DNA from: Symbiodinium sp. CCMP2592
Lineage: Eukaryota > Sar > Dinophyceae > Suessiales > Symbiodiniaceae
Direction: 5' to 3'
NCBI GenBank assembly: GCA_905221615.1
Contig: CAJNDT010000511.1
Location: forward strand, 124,001-188,000
DNA: 64,000 nucleotides
Shown here piece by piece: positions 23,572-36,200 of the stretch (position 1 is the stretch's first letter; each line of letters starts with the position of its first letter). The notes below the pieces were generated by a model. It did no database searches and was not told the DNA's origin. It saw only the letters and a list, made by a program, of their open reading frames with translations. The position numbers and the translations under genes were made by a program.

Positions 23572-24074
23572 GTAAAAATAAAGATCTCGTAGTAGCTCAC
23601 TCAGAGACTGTTTCAGGTATTCAACCAGGATCTATACCGGGTCTTTGGGTGACCAGTGACCAGAAGCCTTTCCTAGGGGTTACTTAGAGTTCAAAGGTTT
23701 TAGGTTTGGCACTCTAGAGTTTTAAGCTTTGGAGGCGCAGGGTTTTCAGACCACATCGCGGTCGGGTCTGATATCCACGGCTCCAAGGGTCCCGGTTTTG
23801 GAAATTCAGGGTTATGTCGGGTCTCATGTGCGAGATTCCTCTGTATCACCCGGATGCCGACGACCGTCGTGCAACTGATGACAGCCATGTCAGTGATGAC
23901 GGTGATGGTGATGATGTCCGTGACGGTGATGATGACGGTGCTGGTGACGATTGAGCTGAGGTGATGGTGGTGCTGGTGCTCGGGCAGATTCGATCGTCAA
24001 CATGTCGTAGGTGCTGGCAGTAGGGGATTTCTGGAGAGCGGGAACATCTACAGCCGCTTTTAGCTTGAGAGTAT

Positions 24075-25200
24075 TCTAGGGGCTGCGCCCAGGTGCGGGC
24101 AGCGCGAGTTGTTGTCAGCGGATGTAGCGGGGGAACGGGAAAGACACGGTCAAAATTTCCAGACGGTGCCGAGACAACGACAGCTCGACACCAGAAAAAA
24201 AGTGTGACGTAGGCCCGAAGTGCACAACTTATGGGTGATCTTAGGCTCTTAGCCCTCGTCGGCCCTCCATGTAGCCCGCATCCGCCCTCCGCCGGACCCC
24301 GCTGATGCTGATGATGCGCGCCCTTTTGGGGCTTCCCTGCCCTGTATGGACTGAGCTATGGCTCAAACGAATGAGCTTCGTCTGCGAAGCAAAAGCCAGG
24401 ACCGACAGTGCCGCCGACCCGCCCCGGACCCCGCATCATCGGACCCTGGTTTTTCCCTTGGGCCGCGCGGGCCCTGGCCCGGAGGCGTCTCGGAACGCGC
24501 ACGCGCTTCGCAGCCATTCCCCACGGCATGGCGGGTTTCGGGGCCGCCGTGGACGACCCCAGGAGGCGAGCCGGCGAGCATCATGAGCACTCGGGCGCCC
24601 GCAACCGGCCCCGCGGCGCGAAGTGGGCGCGAAGTGATGATTTCCAAGCCCGATTTGGTGGTTCCTTATTTAGGGGCTGCACCCAGGTGCGGGCAGCGCG
24701 AGCTGTTGTCAGAAACCCGCGGTATATAGAAGTGCAACGTAGGCCCGAAGTGCGCAACTTGTGGGTGATCGTAGGCTCTCAGCCCCCGTCGGCCCTGCAT
24801 GTAGCCCGCACCCTCCGTCCGCCGGACCCCGCTGATGCTCATGATGCGCGCCCTTTGGCGGCTTCCGCAACCCACTCAAAAACTTGGGAGTTATGACTTC
24901 GCGCCCACGTCGCGCCGCCGGCGCCGGTTGCGGGCGCCCGAGGGCTCATGATGCTCGCCGGCTCGCCTCCTGGGGTCGTCCACGGCGGCCCCGAAACCCG
25001 CCACACCGCGGGGAATGGCTGCAAAACGCGTGCGCGTTCCGAGACGCCTTCGGGCCAGGCCCCGCGCGGCCCGAGGGAGAAACGAGGGTCCGATGATGCG
25101 GGGTCCGGGGCGGGTCGGCGGCACTGTCGGTCGTGGCTTCTGCTTCGCAGACGAAGCTCATTCGTCTGAGCCATAGCTCAGTCCATACAGGGCAGCGAAG
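24075..25200. repeat. GC-rich block with inverted and direct duplications
   Basis: Four linked segments, far richer in G+C than their surroundings. A block beginning GGGGCTGC-CCAGGTGCGGGC occurs directly twice (about 24080-24335 and 24673-24860). A second block (about 24337-24640) recurs as its reverse complement at about 24890-25200. The two arms differ at about 14 of the first 220 aligned bases (roughly 94% identical by eye). Long ORFs exist in several frames of both arms because GC-rich DNA has few stops, and none has a recognisable domain. It lies between candidate exons at 23.5 and 27.3 kb, so it would be intronic to that gene. Confidence 0.75.
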
Positions 25201-27286
25201 CGCTGCCCGATTTTCGTCTTCTGTGCAGTTATGATTGAAGCTCTACAGTAGTGATTGAATGTCCTGTATAATTAGCTATCGGTCCCAAGCCACTCAATTC
25301 CCCGTACTGCTTCTGCGACTTCTCCTCCTCCTCGTCGTCCCCCGTCCCCTTCTTCTACCACTACTCCTGCTACCACCGCCACCACCACCACCACCACCAC
25401 CACCACCACCACCACCGCCACTATTGCTGCTGCTGCTGCTGCTGCTCCTACATTCGGCACGACTACTGCTGCTACTACTACTACTACTACTCCTCCTTGC
25501 ACTGCAGTGCAAACACAGTGATATGTGGGTAATCCCCAAGCCCTAAAAACCCTAAACCCTACACCGTAAACCATCACACAGCTCGTTCTTTTTAGCCCAG
25601 ACCCGGAGACCGGTTTTCCGAAAGCCATTGCCATGTCAAGGCTACCGCACGACGTACTACGCCTCTGGGATGGCCAAGCTTAGGGCTTTAGGGTTTAGGG
25701 TTTGAGGTTTAAGGTACCCGGCAGTCGCAATAGGCCTGGATGCAAGAAGGGTCTAGGGTTTGAGGCACCCTGAAAAAAGTTTCAGGGTGCAGGGTTTGGG
25801 TCTGGGATGGCCAGCACTAGGTCTAGTGGGAGTTTGGGGTTGAGTCTAGGGCCAGGGTTTTCGAGTTTTGCCGGTTTTGGGTGGGGGGGCTTTTTGGGTG
25901 CAGCCCAAGGGTTTCAAGCTTAGAGACTCAGGTAGGGAGAATGAAATTGCGCTGCTGAGCTCATCTTAGGGTTCAGGGACGCCACTACCACTGCTGCTAC
26001 CTCAGCCCCAACGCCCTGGTGGCCCGATTCCGGAAGCGGAAATCTCTAGTTTGCGACCCACTTCGGATCTAAACCCTAAACCCTCAAACCCTGAACCCTA
26101 AACCCAAGTCCTTTCAACTGTTCAACCAAGATTCCCTGCAATGCGGGCCTCGTCCTTGCTAGGTAGGAGCGAGAAAAACCCAAGTCCGTAAGACCCCCCA
26201 GAGCCCGCATGTAGATAAACGAGAGGTCTCGGGCTTCCACCGCCCAAGCATGTCTCTATCCGCCGTGGGGTTATGGGTTTCAAGGCTGGGGATTTGGAAG
26301 TTTCCGAGAATTAGGGATACCTTATTTGGGGATCCTTATAATAAGCATCCTACTATTTAATTAGGGTTCAAGCTCCGAAGCCCTAGGTCGCCCACAACAT
26401 CTTAAAGCCGATCACTGAGCCCTACCAGCTCTCCTACGCAGAGGCGCCCTCTTGAGTTCAGCGTCGGGTCGGGGCTGAGGGTTCAAGGAGAATAGTATCC
26501 CCTTACAGTCCTTGCTAAAGTCATTGTGTATCATAATTTCGCCCCGAACCCTATTCTAATTATTATGGCCCCGAGGTTAAGGCCAGGACTCTTAACGGTT
26601 CTGGAGTGTCGGGCTCAGCAACTCCATTCAAAGACTCCGCAACCCCGTCAGCACAAGGGTTTTTACTGAAGGTTTGAAGGTGCTTAGTTCAGGGGCCTTA
26701 ATAATCAGAATAGGGTTTGGGAGCCTTTATACCATAATTATAATAAGGAGCCTTCCAAATTGCATTGGTACTTATTTCGGCTCCTAAATTAGAGCTTCAA
26801 CGCGCCGGGACTGAAGGTTGGGGCGCGGGAGGGCCGAGAATTCCAGGCTTCACGACTTCATGCGGGTAGTCGTCAAAATTATGGCCCCTTTTTGGGTACC
26901 CTAAATATTAACTCAAATATTAAGGTGCCGTAGTATAATAAGGACCCAAAAAGGGACCCTAACTTTGACAACCCCCCATTGTGCACACCATGTATTAAGG
27001 GTTTAGGGTTTAGGGTTCAAGCCCTTCGAAACCTGAAACAGAAAGCAGCACCCTGCGACTTGAGACCTCGTGCCTGAGTTGAACGGTGCCATGCGCAAGC
27101 CTGCCTGGTGCGAAAGAAGGGGGTCTTTGTTATCACAGAAACGACCTCGAGCTTCTCATCTGTCACAAGGCTTCAGAAAGCGATGCTAGACCGACGCAGT
27201 TACATCCTTGGTGGGTGTGCTTAGGGTTGACAGGGTGTAGGTAGGGCTCTCTCCGAATCATTTAGGATGTAGGCTCGGCGTGGCAG
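25201..27286. other. Triplet satellite, telomere-like DNA and MITEs
   Basis: CCA/CTG/CTA triplets at about 25315-25500; its mono-residue ORFs are not genes. CCCTAAA or TTTAGGG scraps near 25540, 25680 and 26070. Half a family B element near 26296-26350, family D relics near 26480-26580 and 26690-26760, and a full family C element at 26863-26980. The first supported exon starts at 27287. Confidence 0.55.
26863..26980. repeat. Family C MITE-like element
   Basis: GGGTAGTCGTCAAAATTATG against TAACTTTGACAACCCCCC, with inner CTTTTTGGG / CCCAAAAAG. A second copy lies 440 bp on, so two copies flank the FVSHFWG exon. Confidence 0.75.
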
Positions 27287-30200
27287 ATATAAGACAACTC
27301 GGATCTCTGATGTTCGAGGTGGCGGGCCCCTCGACCGTGCGATGGTTCGTGAGCCACTTCTGGGGAGCCGTGGCTGCATTTCAAGGGTTTCGAGCCCGGC
27401 GGCAAGCAGCCTCCATAGGGGCGGTTGTCGGTCCCTTATGGGTCCTTATTATAATACGGCACCGATTATTTAGGGCACCCCAAGAGGGACCATAATTTTG
27501 ACAACTACCCATACGTTCTTCCCGAAGTCATTCGTTCGGGGTGCAGGGTTGACGGGGCTCCCAAGCTCAAACCCTGCGCAGGGGCCTTCTGCGGCCCTCC
27601 CAAGCCTCAAAGCCTTCAAGCACAAACCCGAAACGTCGAAAGAAGAGTACACCTTTTTTAAACAAAAGAAAGAAGACCAACTGAAGTTTCTGGCCCCGGT
27701 CGGAGAAAACCGGTGAAGAAGACGAGGATGATGGCAATGAGGGCAGCCTGATGACGCGCAAGCCATAGCATAGCAGCGTCGGTGATGGTGCTGGCTGGCA
27801 GTATATAGCTTGTCGTAAACACCATGAACATGACAATGATGACCCTGACGGTGATTAGCTGGGTGGTGGGATTTAAGGATCCGGGTTCCGCATTTTAGGT
27901 CAGGGTTTAGTAGGATCAGGGCTTGGCGGTTTGCAGGTTCAGGGTCCGGGTCCAAGCTGTTGGCATATCTGGGGCTGAGCAGAAGGGCGCTCGACTCAGG
28001 TACCCCCTTCCTGCATCTGGTGAGTACTGCAACTTGGCAGTGGGTATACAACATTTCCAGTAGCTTCATAAATTTCATGATAGTAATATCATAGTATGAT
28101 ACAGTACATTAGTATACTATAGTATCCTACATTAGAGTATACTGTAGTATGCTGTTTGTGTAATGTCATGGTCCTCTTGGCCCGACTCTCGGCTTCAGAA
28201 ATCTCAGAAGGGCCGGGGTTCGGAAATGTTTCGACAACTTGTCCGACGGTTTTTTTCGCAAGCCACCCTCGCAGCCCATCGATCATCAGGTCTCGTAGCA
28301 ATACTGGTGGTAGTAGTAGTAGTAGTAGGAGGAGGAGGAGGAATCGCAGAAGTGGTAATAACAACAGTAGTTGATGTCGTAGTTAGTTGTACTGGCAGTC
28401 AGCAGTAGCGGCAGCAGCAGCACTAGGGTAGTAGGAGGAGAAGAGCTATTGCAAATAGGGGCAATGCAGGCGAGTTTCTGGCCGCTCCGTCTGTAGTTCT
28501 TCAATCGTCCTCTGAATTACTACCGATCCATCCAGCCCTGGATCCTCAGTCACTTTAGTTGTTGATAGTTGGTGTTTCTTGTCCTTGACTACTCCTCGTA
28601 GTGAAGTCTCACTTCTCAGACTCCGAACCATATGCCTCGCCTGGATTATCCGAGTGTGAGCGCCGCAACCTTTCGCTAGGCTTGTGTCAAAAACCCTTCG
28701 ATTCCGTCGGCAGGGGAAAACACTGTAACACGCTTGGAGGCCCTTTTGACTTCGTAAGTAGGTTAGTAAGGTGGGTTACGGGGATTATAATAGGGTTTCT
28801 AGGGGATACTATGTAGACTTACTAAGTCAACAGGGCCTCCAATCGGGGGACCCGAAGGTTCATGTTCCGGGGCTGGGGGTTTGTGGGCTTCTCTTGTTTG
28901 GGGTTCCTTGTAGTGTCTCGTGTTATTACATACTACGAGACCCTGTAACAAACTATAGTCTACAATAGTATACCGTACTATGCTGTAATGTGCTGTACTT
29001 CATTATAACATACGATACTATGCTACAAACCCGAGAATGGGTAACAATGTACTATGAATATGGTTGAATTTCAAGTTTAATTCGGATTAAATTCGAATGT
29101 ACTATAATCTACCGTAATGCCCACAGAAGTCATGAGGTCACGAAGCATGCGGAAGAGGCCGCCGCCGAGGATCCCTCCTGGGTGCCTCGAGTGAGTTTGG
29201 GGGTTTAGGGTTTAGGGTTTAGGGTTTGGGGGTTTGGGGGTTTAGGGTTTAGGGGTTTAGGGGTTTGGGGGGTTTGGGGGTTATTTAGGGTTTAGGGTTT
29301 AGGGGTTTGGGGGTTTGGGGGTTTAGGGTTTAGGGTTTAGGGTTTGGGGGTTTGGGGGTTTAGGGTTTAGGGGGTTTAGGGGTTTGGGGGGTTTGGGGGT
29401 TATTTAGGGTTTAGGGTTTATGGGTTTAGGGGTTAGGGGTTTAGGGTTTAGCTGTAGGTTGTCATGCGGACTTGGTAACACCAACCTCGCATGCTTTGGG
29501 TCCGGCTTTTTCCTCAGCTATTGTTTAGGGTAACGGTTCAGGGTTTAGGGTTCAGTCATGTCACATCTTCGTACATTATGGCATAACCGAGTATGTTATG
29601 GTATACCCTAGCATGTCATGGTACATGATGGTTTATTGTTATTGTAGTACATGATATTGGGGTCTTGGGGGTGAGGAAATACGTTGCCAAAGTGGCGTTT
29701 CGGTGAGACCATAGGCGTTGGCGCAGGGTTTCTTCAGCCGAGACTTGAGGTAAGGGCTGAAGGTTGGTTGAGGCCTTCTTGAAAAAGGGGGTCGTGCTGT
29801 AGAATTTTGTCCATGGCATTCCCCCATATACACCTCAAAATACTATTATCATTGTTAAGCCCGGCCCCCATATTAGGAGTGTTTGGATTACTCGAGCCCC
29901 AAACTCTAGCCCGAAACATGACATGGCGGATTGATAGCGTCTGTACTTGGAGGCCCTTTTGACTTAGTAAGTAGGGTTAGTAAGGTGGGTTATGGGGATT
30001 ATAATCGGGTTTCTAGGGGATACTAACTAAGTAGACTGACTAAGTCAACAGGGCCTCCAAGTATTGAACCGAGGGAAGGAAGGTAGCGTCTGAAAGGTCG
30101 AAGTTTTTTTTTATAAATCCCACACAATGAACCCTACATCCCAAAACGCTACACCCCTACCCCCCTGCTACAAGGACCTTAGAAATTACCTTTACTAATT

Positions 30201-33200
30201 GGATGGTTTCTTGTTTTAGGCATAGTATGATATACCCCAAAACCGTACTCTAATTATTAAGACCCCTATACTAGCCTTATGCACCGACTTCACAACAGCC
30301 CAGGTGTCGCCGGCCAACAGTCAGTCCTACTGGACCCGGGGCTCGTCTCCTAAAGCGCACTATACTTTCCTACCCTTCGGGACAGAGACATACATGCATA
30401 GCAAAAGTAGTTGAATCGTGTTAATATGTACGTATGTAGGTAGGTAGGGAGGTATGTATGTATCTATGCAGGCATGGTATGCATGCACGCATGGATGGAT
30501 TGTATACATAGTTGTTCTCATATAGATGCACGCCCATATTACATATAGTGTATGGTAAACCACATCAGATCTTATTTCAGTACATAGCGGCATATAGCAA
30601 GACGTATTGTAGTATGTTTGCATCTAGTTTAACATAGTACAGCATAACCTAGTACAATGTAACATTATACAACATAACACGATGTAAAACAATATGTGCA
30701 TATGATATGATGTAACATAGTATGTATGTGTGTATACATATATATATATATATGTATACACATATATACATACAGTACAGTATAGCTTACGATAATATAG
30801 CATAATACCATGTGACGTAATGAAGGAAGGATACTACCAGTAGTGTAGTGCACTATATATATATATATACACATATTTATACATGTATACTAATATTACA
30901 CAAACAGACAGACACACGAATACGCACGTATAATGCAGACTTGGTTTAATATGATGATATGACATATGTACCCGTAACAGATACTGTTGTATACACACTA
31001 CACGTACATGTAACATGAAGTAGTATGCATGTATACCTAGATAAATACAAGTACATATAATATACGTCTTTGTTATACCGCACATATGTTTAAACCGTGC
31101 CGCCCCCCGCAGTGTGGCAGGATTTGCACCTTCAGCAACAACCAGAGCGATCCGGAGAGCATCCACGAGGTGTTGGGGGTGTAGGGTTTAGGGCTTAGGG
31201 TTTAGAGTTTAGGGTTTAGGGTTTTGTTCTAGGTGGCAGTCTGGGACACTTTGAATTACCCTTATGGTTCCTATAGCCGTACCTATTCATCAATAATTTG
31301 AAGGGTCCTAAAACGACCAGACGGTGTTGTATTACGGCTTGGTTATTGCTTAGGCTTCTGCACCCGTCGCCGCCGCCATGGTCGCACAAGATCGATTTCA
31401 ATATATTGAAGGCAGAACTCCCTGAACCCTAAAAAACAGCCGCAAGCCCGAAACGCTAAACCCTGACCAGGAGTTGGGTGGAGGCGACTGGAGAGCCTCG
31501 GCTGTTTTTCGATGGCGACGGAGGGTTGCGAGCGGTAACATCGGCCTCAGTAAGGTTTATCTGCGTCAGTCCCACAAGTCTCAGCTTGAAGTATGTCTAC
31601 ATCCCAAACCCGAAACCCTAAATTCTTAGCCGGAAACCTAGATCCCAAACCGTAAGCCCACAAACCACACCCTGGGCCAACACCGTCGGTATCTTTAATC
31701 TCTCGGGTTCGACATGAAGTATACATGGGCTTGAACTAATTAGAAGCCGGGCGCTGAAACTGCTTTTGTTTTTCTGTGACTTGGGCTTGGTGTTTATCTT
31801 GCTGGGCCCTTTCGAAGAATCACGGTTCTTTTTTGTGCTGTGGCCGTGTAGCATGAATGTTGTGTCCAGGCTTAATATGGCCAGGATCATTAGTTTTATC
31901 GCCTTCTGGCTGCAGTGCTATCAGCCCGATGAATCACAAGCCCTCTTCTAAGCTCGAAGCCCTAAGCCCTAAGGCGTTTCTTCGTTTTACATGGCGCTGC
32001 ACAGCCCCACCACTATTGGCACGGCCATGGTGCCGCCTGGCCTGAGCAAGTGGAGGAGTTGGCGATCGCGCGGGTTTCAGGCATGTTAGGGTTTAGGCTT
32101 TAGGGGCTTGGGTTTAGTCTTTGGGAAGACACATGGGTTTTTCGGGAATACGGGCAAGGGCTTAATGCAGGGGCATGAAGACGGACCAGCCACGTGCAAT
32201 CGACGGTGATTGGGAGCAGTGTGCACAGGGTTCGGTGGGCTTTTGATCGGGGTCATAGGATTCTATATACATGAACCGCAAAAAGGAACTACTATGGAGC
32301 CTCTAGGTAGCGGGAGATACAGTGTGGCATCTGCAGGTTTTGGAAGCTCTCGCAGGCTCCGCATGGTCAAGAACTACAAGGGAATGTGTTAGAAGCTGCC
32401 CCCACTCTGCAATAGTGGTGTTATAGGAATATAATAGGGCCCTAATATAATCCTATATAATCCTCATAGTCACTATTACAGGGTGGGGGCAGCTTCTAAG
32501 GAATGTGCCCTACTGCTGAGTTGTAGCTGGGCCACGGTGGCATCCAGGTCTCTTGGCGCCCAAGACCCGAGGTCGCTAGGACCCTCAGAAAAAGGAGACC
32601 CACTGACAGGAAGCCCGCGCCACACGTAGCCAAAAACCGCAGTCTGCATGACCATGCTTGGGCTGAGCTGCCCAAGGCCGACATTAGTGATGCGAGCATC
32701 ATTCAATGCCATGCAATGCGATGATCCCACTCCTTAGTCTTAGTCAGTCTGAAAACTTCAACCTCAAGAACTCGCTGCAGGGGCGGTAGAGCTTTGGCAT
32801 CGCAACATGAGGGTGGATATGAATTGGGGCCTACGATAGTTGGATCGGGATACAACCAGATATCGTTCCTTATGTTAAAAATGACCGTCATATTTTCTGC
32901 AATTTCCAGGGGCCGGTATCCTCGATCGTATTCTGTGAATCAACCCTAAACCCTAAAACCCCCCTAAACTCCCCGAGGCCCCTAAGCCCTGAAGCCTATG
33001 CGAGGTTTGACGACGAAGCCATGCCGCTTACCCGCTCTTGGTGTGGCTGGGCATGGAGTTTACAATGAATGCTGCAGCTGGAGCATCTGACGGACACCCG
33101 TATCATAATGAGTCATTATTAATGACCATAAGTAGAAATTCATGATGGCCGTAGTTGACAGAGGAGAGAGAGGAGAGAGAGGAGAGAGAGGAGTGAGAGG

Positions 33201-36200
33201 AGAGAGAGGACAGAGAGAGAGAGACACTAGAGCCAGGTAGGTAGGTAGATAGGTAGTTAGGTCGGAGGGTAGGTAGCGAGAACTAGATGCATGAACAGAC
33301 AGATAGACGATTAACCAAAAGTGCATGTATGTATGCATGTACGGGTATTTTTATGTATGTATGCATGTGTTTGCATGCGTACATGCATGGATGGATGGGT
33401 GGATGGGTGGATAGGTGGATGGATGAGTTGGTTGATGGGCGGATAGTTGATGGGTGGATGGGTTGATGGGTGAGAGTGGACGCCTCCAGAAAGACCACCG
33501 AGAAGCCGCACAGCGAACACGAAGATAGCCTTCACCTGCAGTCCGCATCTAACTTTTCTGTCGGTGAGCAGTGTACTTAGCCCCACGCCGCCACAGTGCC
33601 CACAGCCACCTCCGACTAGGATGAACAAAGGGGAGCAACATGGCCACATGACCCCCGACTCTGGAGCTCTTGCGACGGAAGCCCGTAAAGCCTAAGTATC
33701 CTAGTATCCCAAGAACTTCGAGCCATTGAACCCCGGAACTTGAATGGTTGAGGCTTGTTCGAGTTGCTCCAGACCACGATACTCAAGAAGGCACAGTTTG
33801 CAGCTTGGGGTTTGATGCAAAAGGGGCTTATTGTGCAAGGGTTTAGGATAAGAGATAAACTAGGTGGCAATTTGGGAAACTTTTTAATTTCCCTTATGGT
33901 TCCTATAGAGGTACCCATTCATAAATACTTTTCAGAGCCCCAAAACTACAACCCAGTAAAGGCATGATATGTCGGATCGACTTCGTTGGGTGGGCTGCTT
34001 GAAAGCTGAAATGCTTGAAGGTATATCTCTGTGGGGCAGGTGTTCGTTCTGTTTTTTTGGGGGGAAAGCGAAGTCAGAATACTTCCGATATTTCAGTGAA
34101 GTCTTTGTAGCCTACCCGTAGTCACTGGCGATCTAAACTCAAACTGGATGGGCTGTTCTCAGCAAAACCGGAGATTCAAGGCTGTAGGATTCAAAAATGG
34201 ACAAGGTTTTGCAACGAGCCTTCTTGAATGGATGCTATCGGCGCCCCCTAGCCGTAGGCGCCAGTGTCAATGCCACTTGGAGGATAATGGGTCTTGGTAA
34301 GTAACGTTATAGTCATGCTTATAACTGCTCATAAGACCTTACTAAGCCCCATGGTCCTCAATGGCAGAGGCACGTGGCAAGACCTACCGTGGGCTGAAGC
34401 TTCTCGGCGCCAGACGGTGAAAGAGTGCTTATATGAAAGTATATTGTGGTACATTGTACCATGGTACAGTAAAGTACTAGGCCTTCATTGAATTTATCTG
34501 TCGTGTCAAGGGGATCTGAAGCACCTCGGTTTTCGCATCGCGCTCAAGTTTGATGTATATTCGTTTATACTCTAGTGTCTAGTATTATCGTATGTTGCAT
34601 TTTCGTACATTGTGTTAGAGTGTATTATAAGTTGTTACAGTTCATGAAAGTATATTCTAGCATATTGTAGTACATTATAGTTTATTATAGTATGTTATAG
34701 CATATTGTTGTATATTGTAGTTTATTATAGTATATCATAGCATATTGCAGCATATTATAGTTTGTTATAGTATATTGTAGTCTATTGAAGAGGGTTGTAG
34801 TTTATTATGTGCCAAGCGTTCGGTTCTTGAAGCGCTGATAAGGTCCGGGGGATCTTTTCAGATCAGAGCAGCAGTGGATGGTTCCTTTAAAGAAGTCTAA
34901 AAGGGTTACCATAAGGGGTCTATAGCGGTAATATGATATAGTGGCCCTAATAATTAGAATAGGACTTGGAGGATCACGGGACCTGGTAAGTAAGGTTGTA
35001 AGTACTTTAACTGGGGTTATAAAGAATTATGAGCATAGCTACCCCCATTCATAGCCTTACAAGGTCCCATGATCCTCCAGGTACTTGCACTAGGCCGCGG
35101 CTAGCAACCATGCTGCTGCTACTACATGGAAGAAATGCTTAAGCCCTCAATCTGAAACCCGATAGCCCTGAAGCCCCAAGGCCTCAGATGCTCCGCCCGT
35201 AGGCCTTGAAACGCTATGTCCGGAGCCTAAGCCCAAAGGGCTCGAAAGGCGGGATGAAGGCAGGTGGGATGATCCCCAATCAAGGCTCTTAGACAAGGGA
35301 TCCTTATTCCTACTTTCATTACCGAAATCCTCAAGATGGCCGAGGCTTTGCTCACCGCCGCTCGGCTGAAGACTGCGGACACCCCTCATGCATTTCCTAT
35401 GGGCTTCTGGGGTTTAGAGTTTGGAAAACATGAGGGTTGGGGGTTTAAGGTTCAGGTTTGCGGTGGTTGGGGCTGATTGGTTGAAGCATATTTGAGAATG
35501 GGAAGTTCGAAGATGTTTCAGTCGAAGAAGGCAGGTAACAAGTTAACGTTTAGGCGAAGGTGTCTTTTTGGACTCCGGTTACGGGGAAGCCCCACCGTCC
35601 CAACCAAGCCTACATCCTGACAGCCTCGATAGGGGGCAAAACGTGGATGCCTCTGTTTGGGGTTGCTTTGCGGCCCGTAAGTTTCTCAAGCGCCCACAAG
35701 GTTCTGACATGATCGTCTGGTCTGGCGCTGGTCAAAAACCCGGCCCTTGGTAAACTGTATAGTGATCCGAAGCAGCAGCTGTAGGGGAAACCCGGTGGCC
35801 ATGCTAAACCCCGAACCCTTTCCGTCCTGTTGTAGCCCAAGCCTTGATAGTAAACGTTTTAATATCCCGAGAGCCCCAAACCCCTATCATAAGCCTGAAG
35901 CTGACTCAGACCCACAACCCTTGCTGTGGACCGTATACTGTAGTTTCCCACGCCCATGCAACAGGAACCTGTCAACGGTAAACCACCGCATCCTTGCAGC
36001 AAGTCCTTCCAAACCCCATGTATTTAACTCGTAACTTCTTTTTATCGGCTCATTGCAAATCTTACGGCAACCCGACAGCCCTAAACCCTTTTACTGAACC
36101 TCATAGTTCCCATAGACTCTCAGCCCATATAGTAAGCCTCAAGTTATTCTTATACAACCAGAAACCCCGTCCACTGCCAGCAACCGGCTGAGTGCAAGTG

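Noticed and set aside
24305-25174. Overlapping ORFs in the GC-rich inverted repeat as real genes
   Set aside because: Three or more frames open on both strands. Differences between the two arms include many amino-acid changes and a frame shift near the end, with no sign of selection for one frame.
30360-31166. Cys/Tyr/Ile-rich minus-strand ORFs
   Set aside because: They run through TATG/TACA tetramer repeats. The only protein-like part (near 31113-31169) is better explained as the ICTFSNNQ exon on the plus strand.
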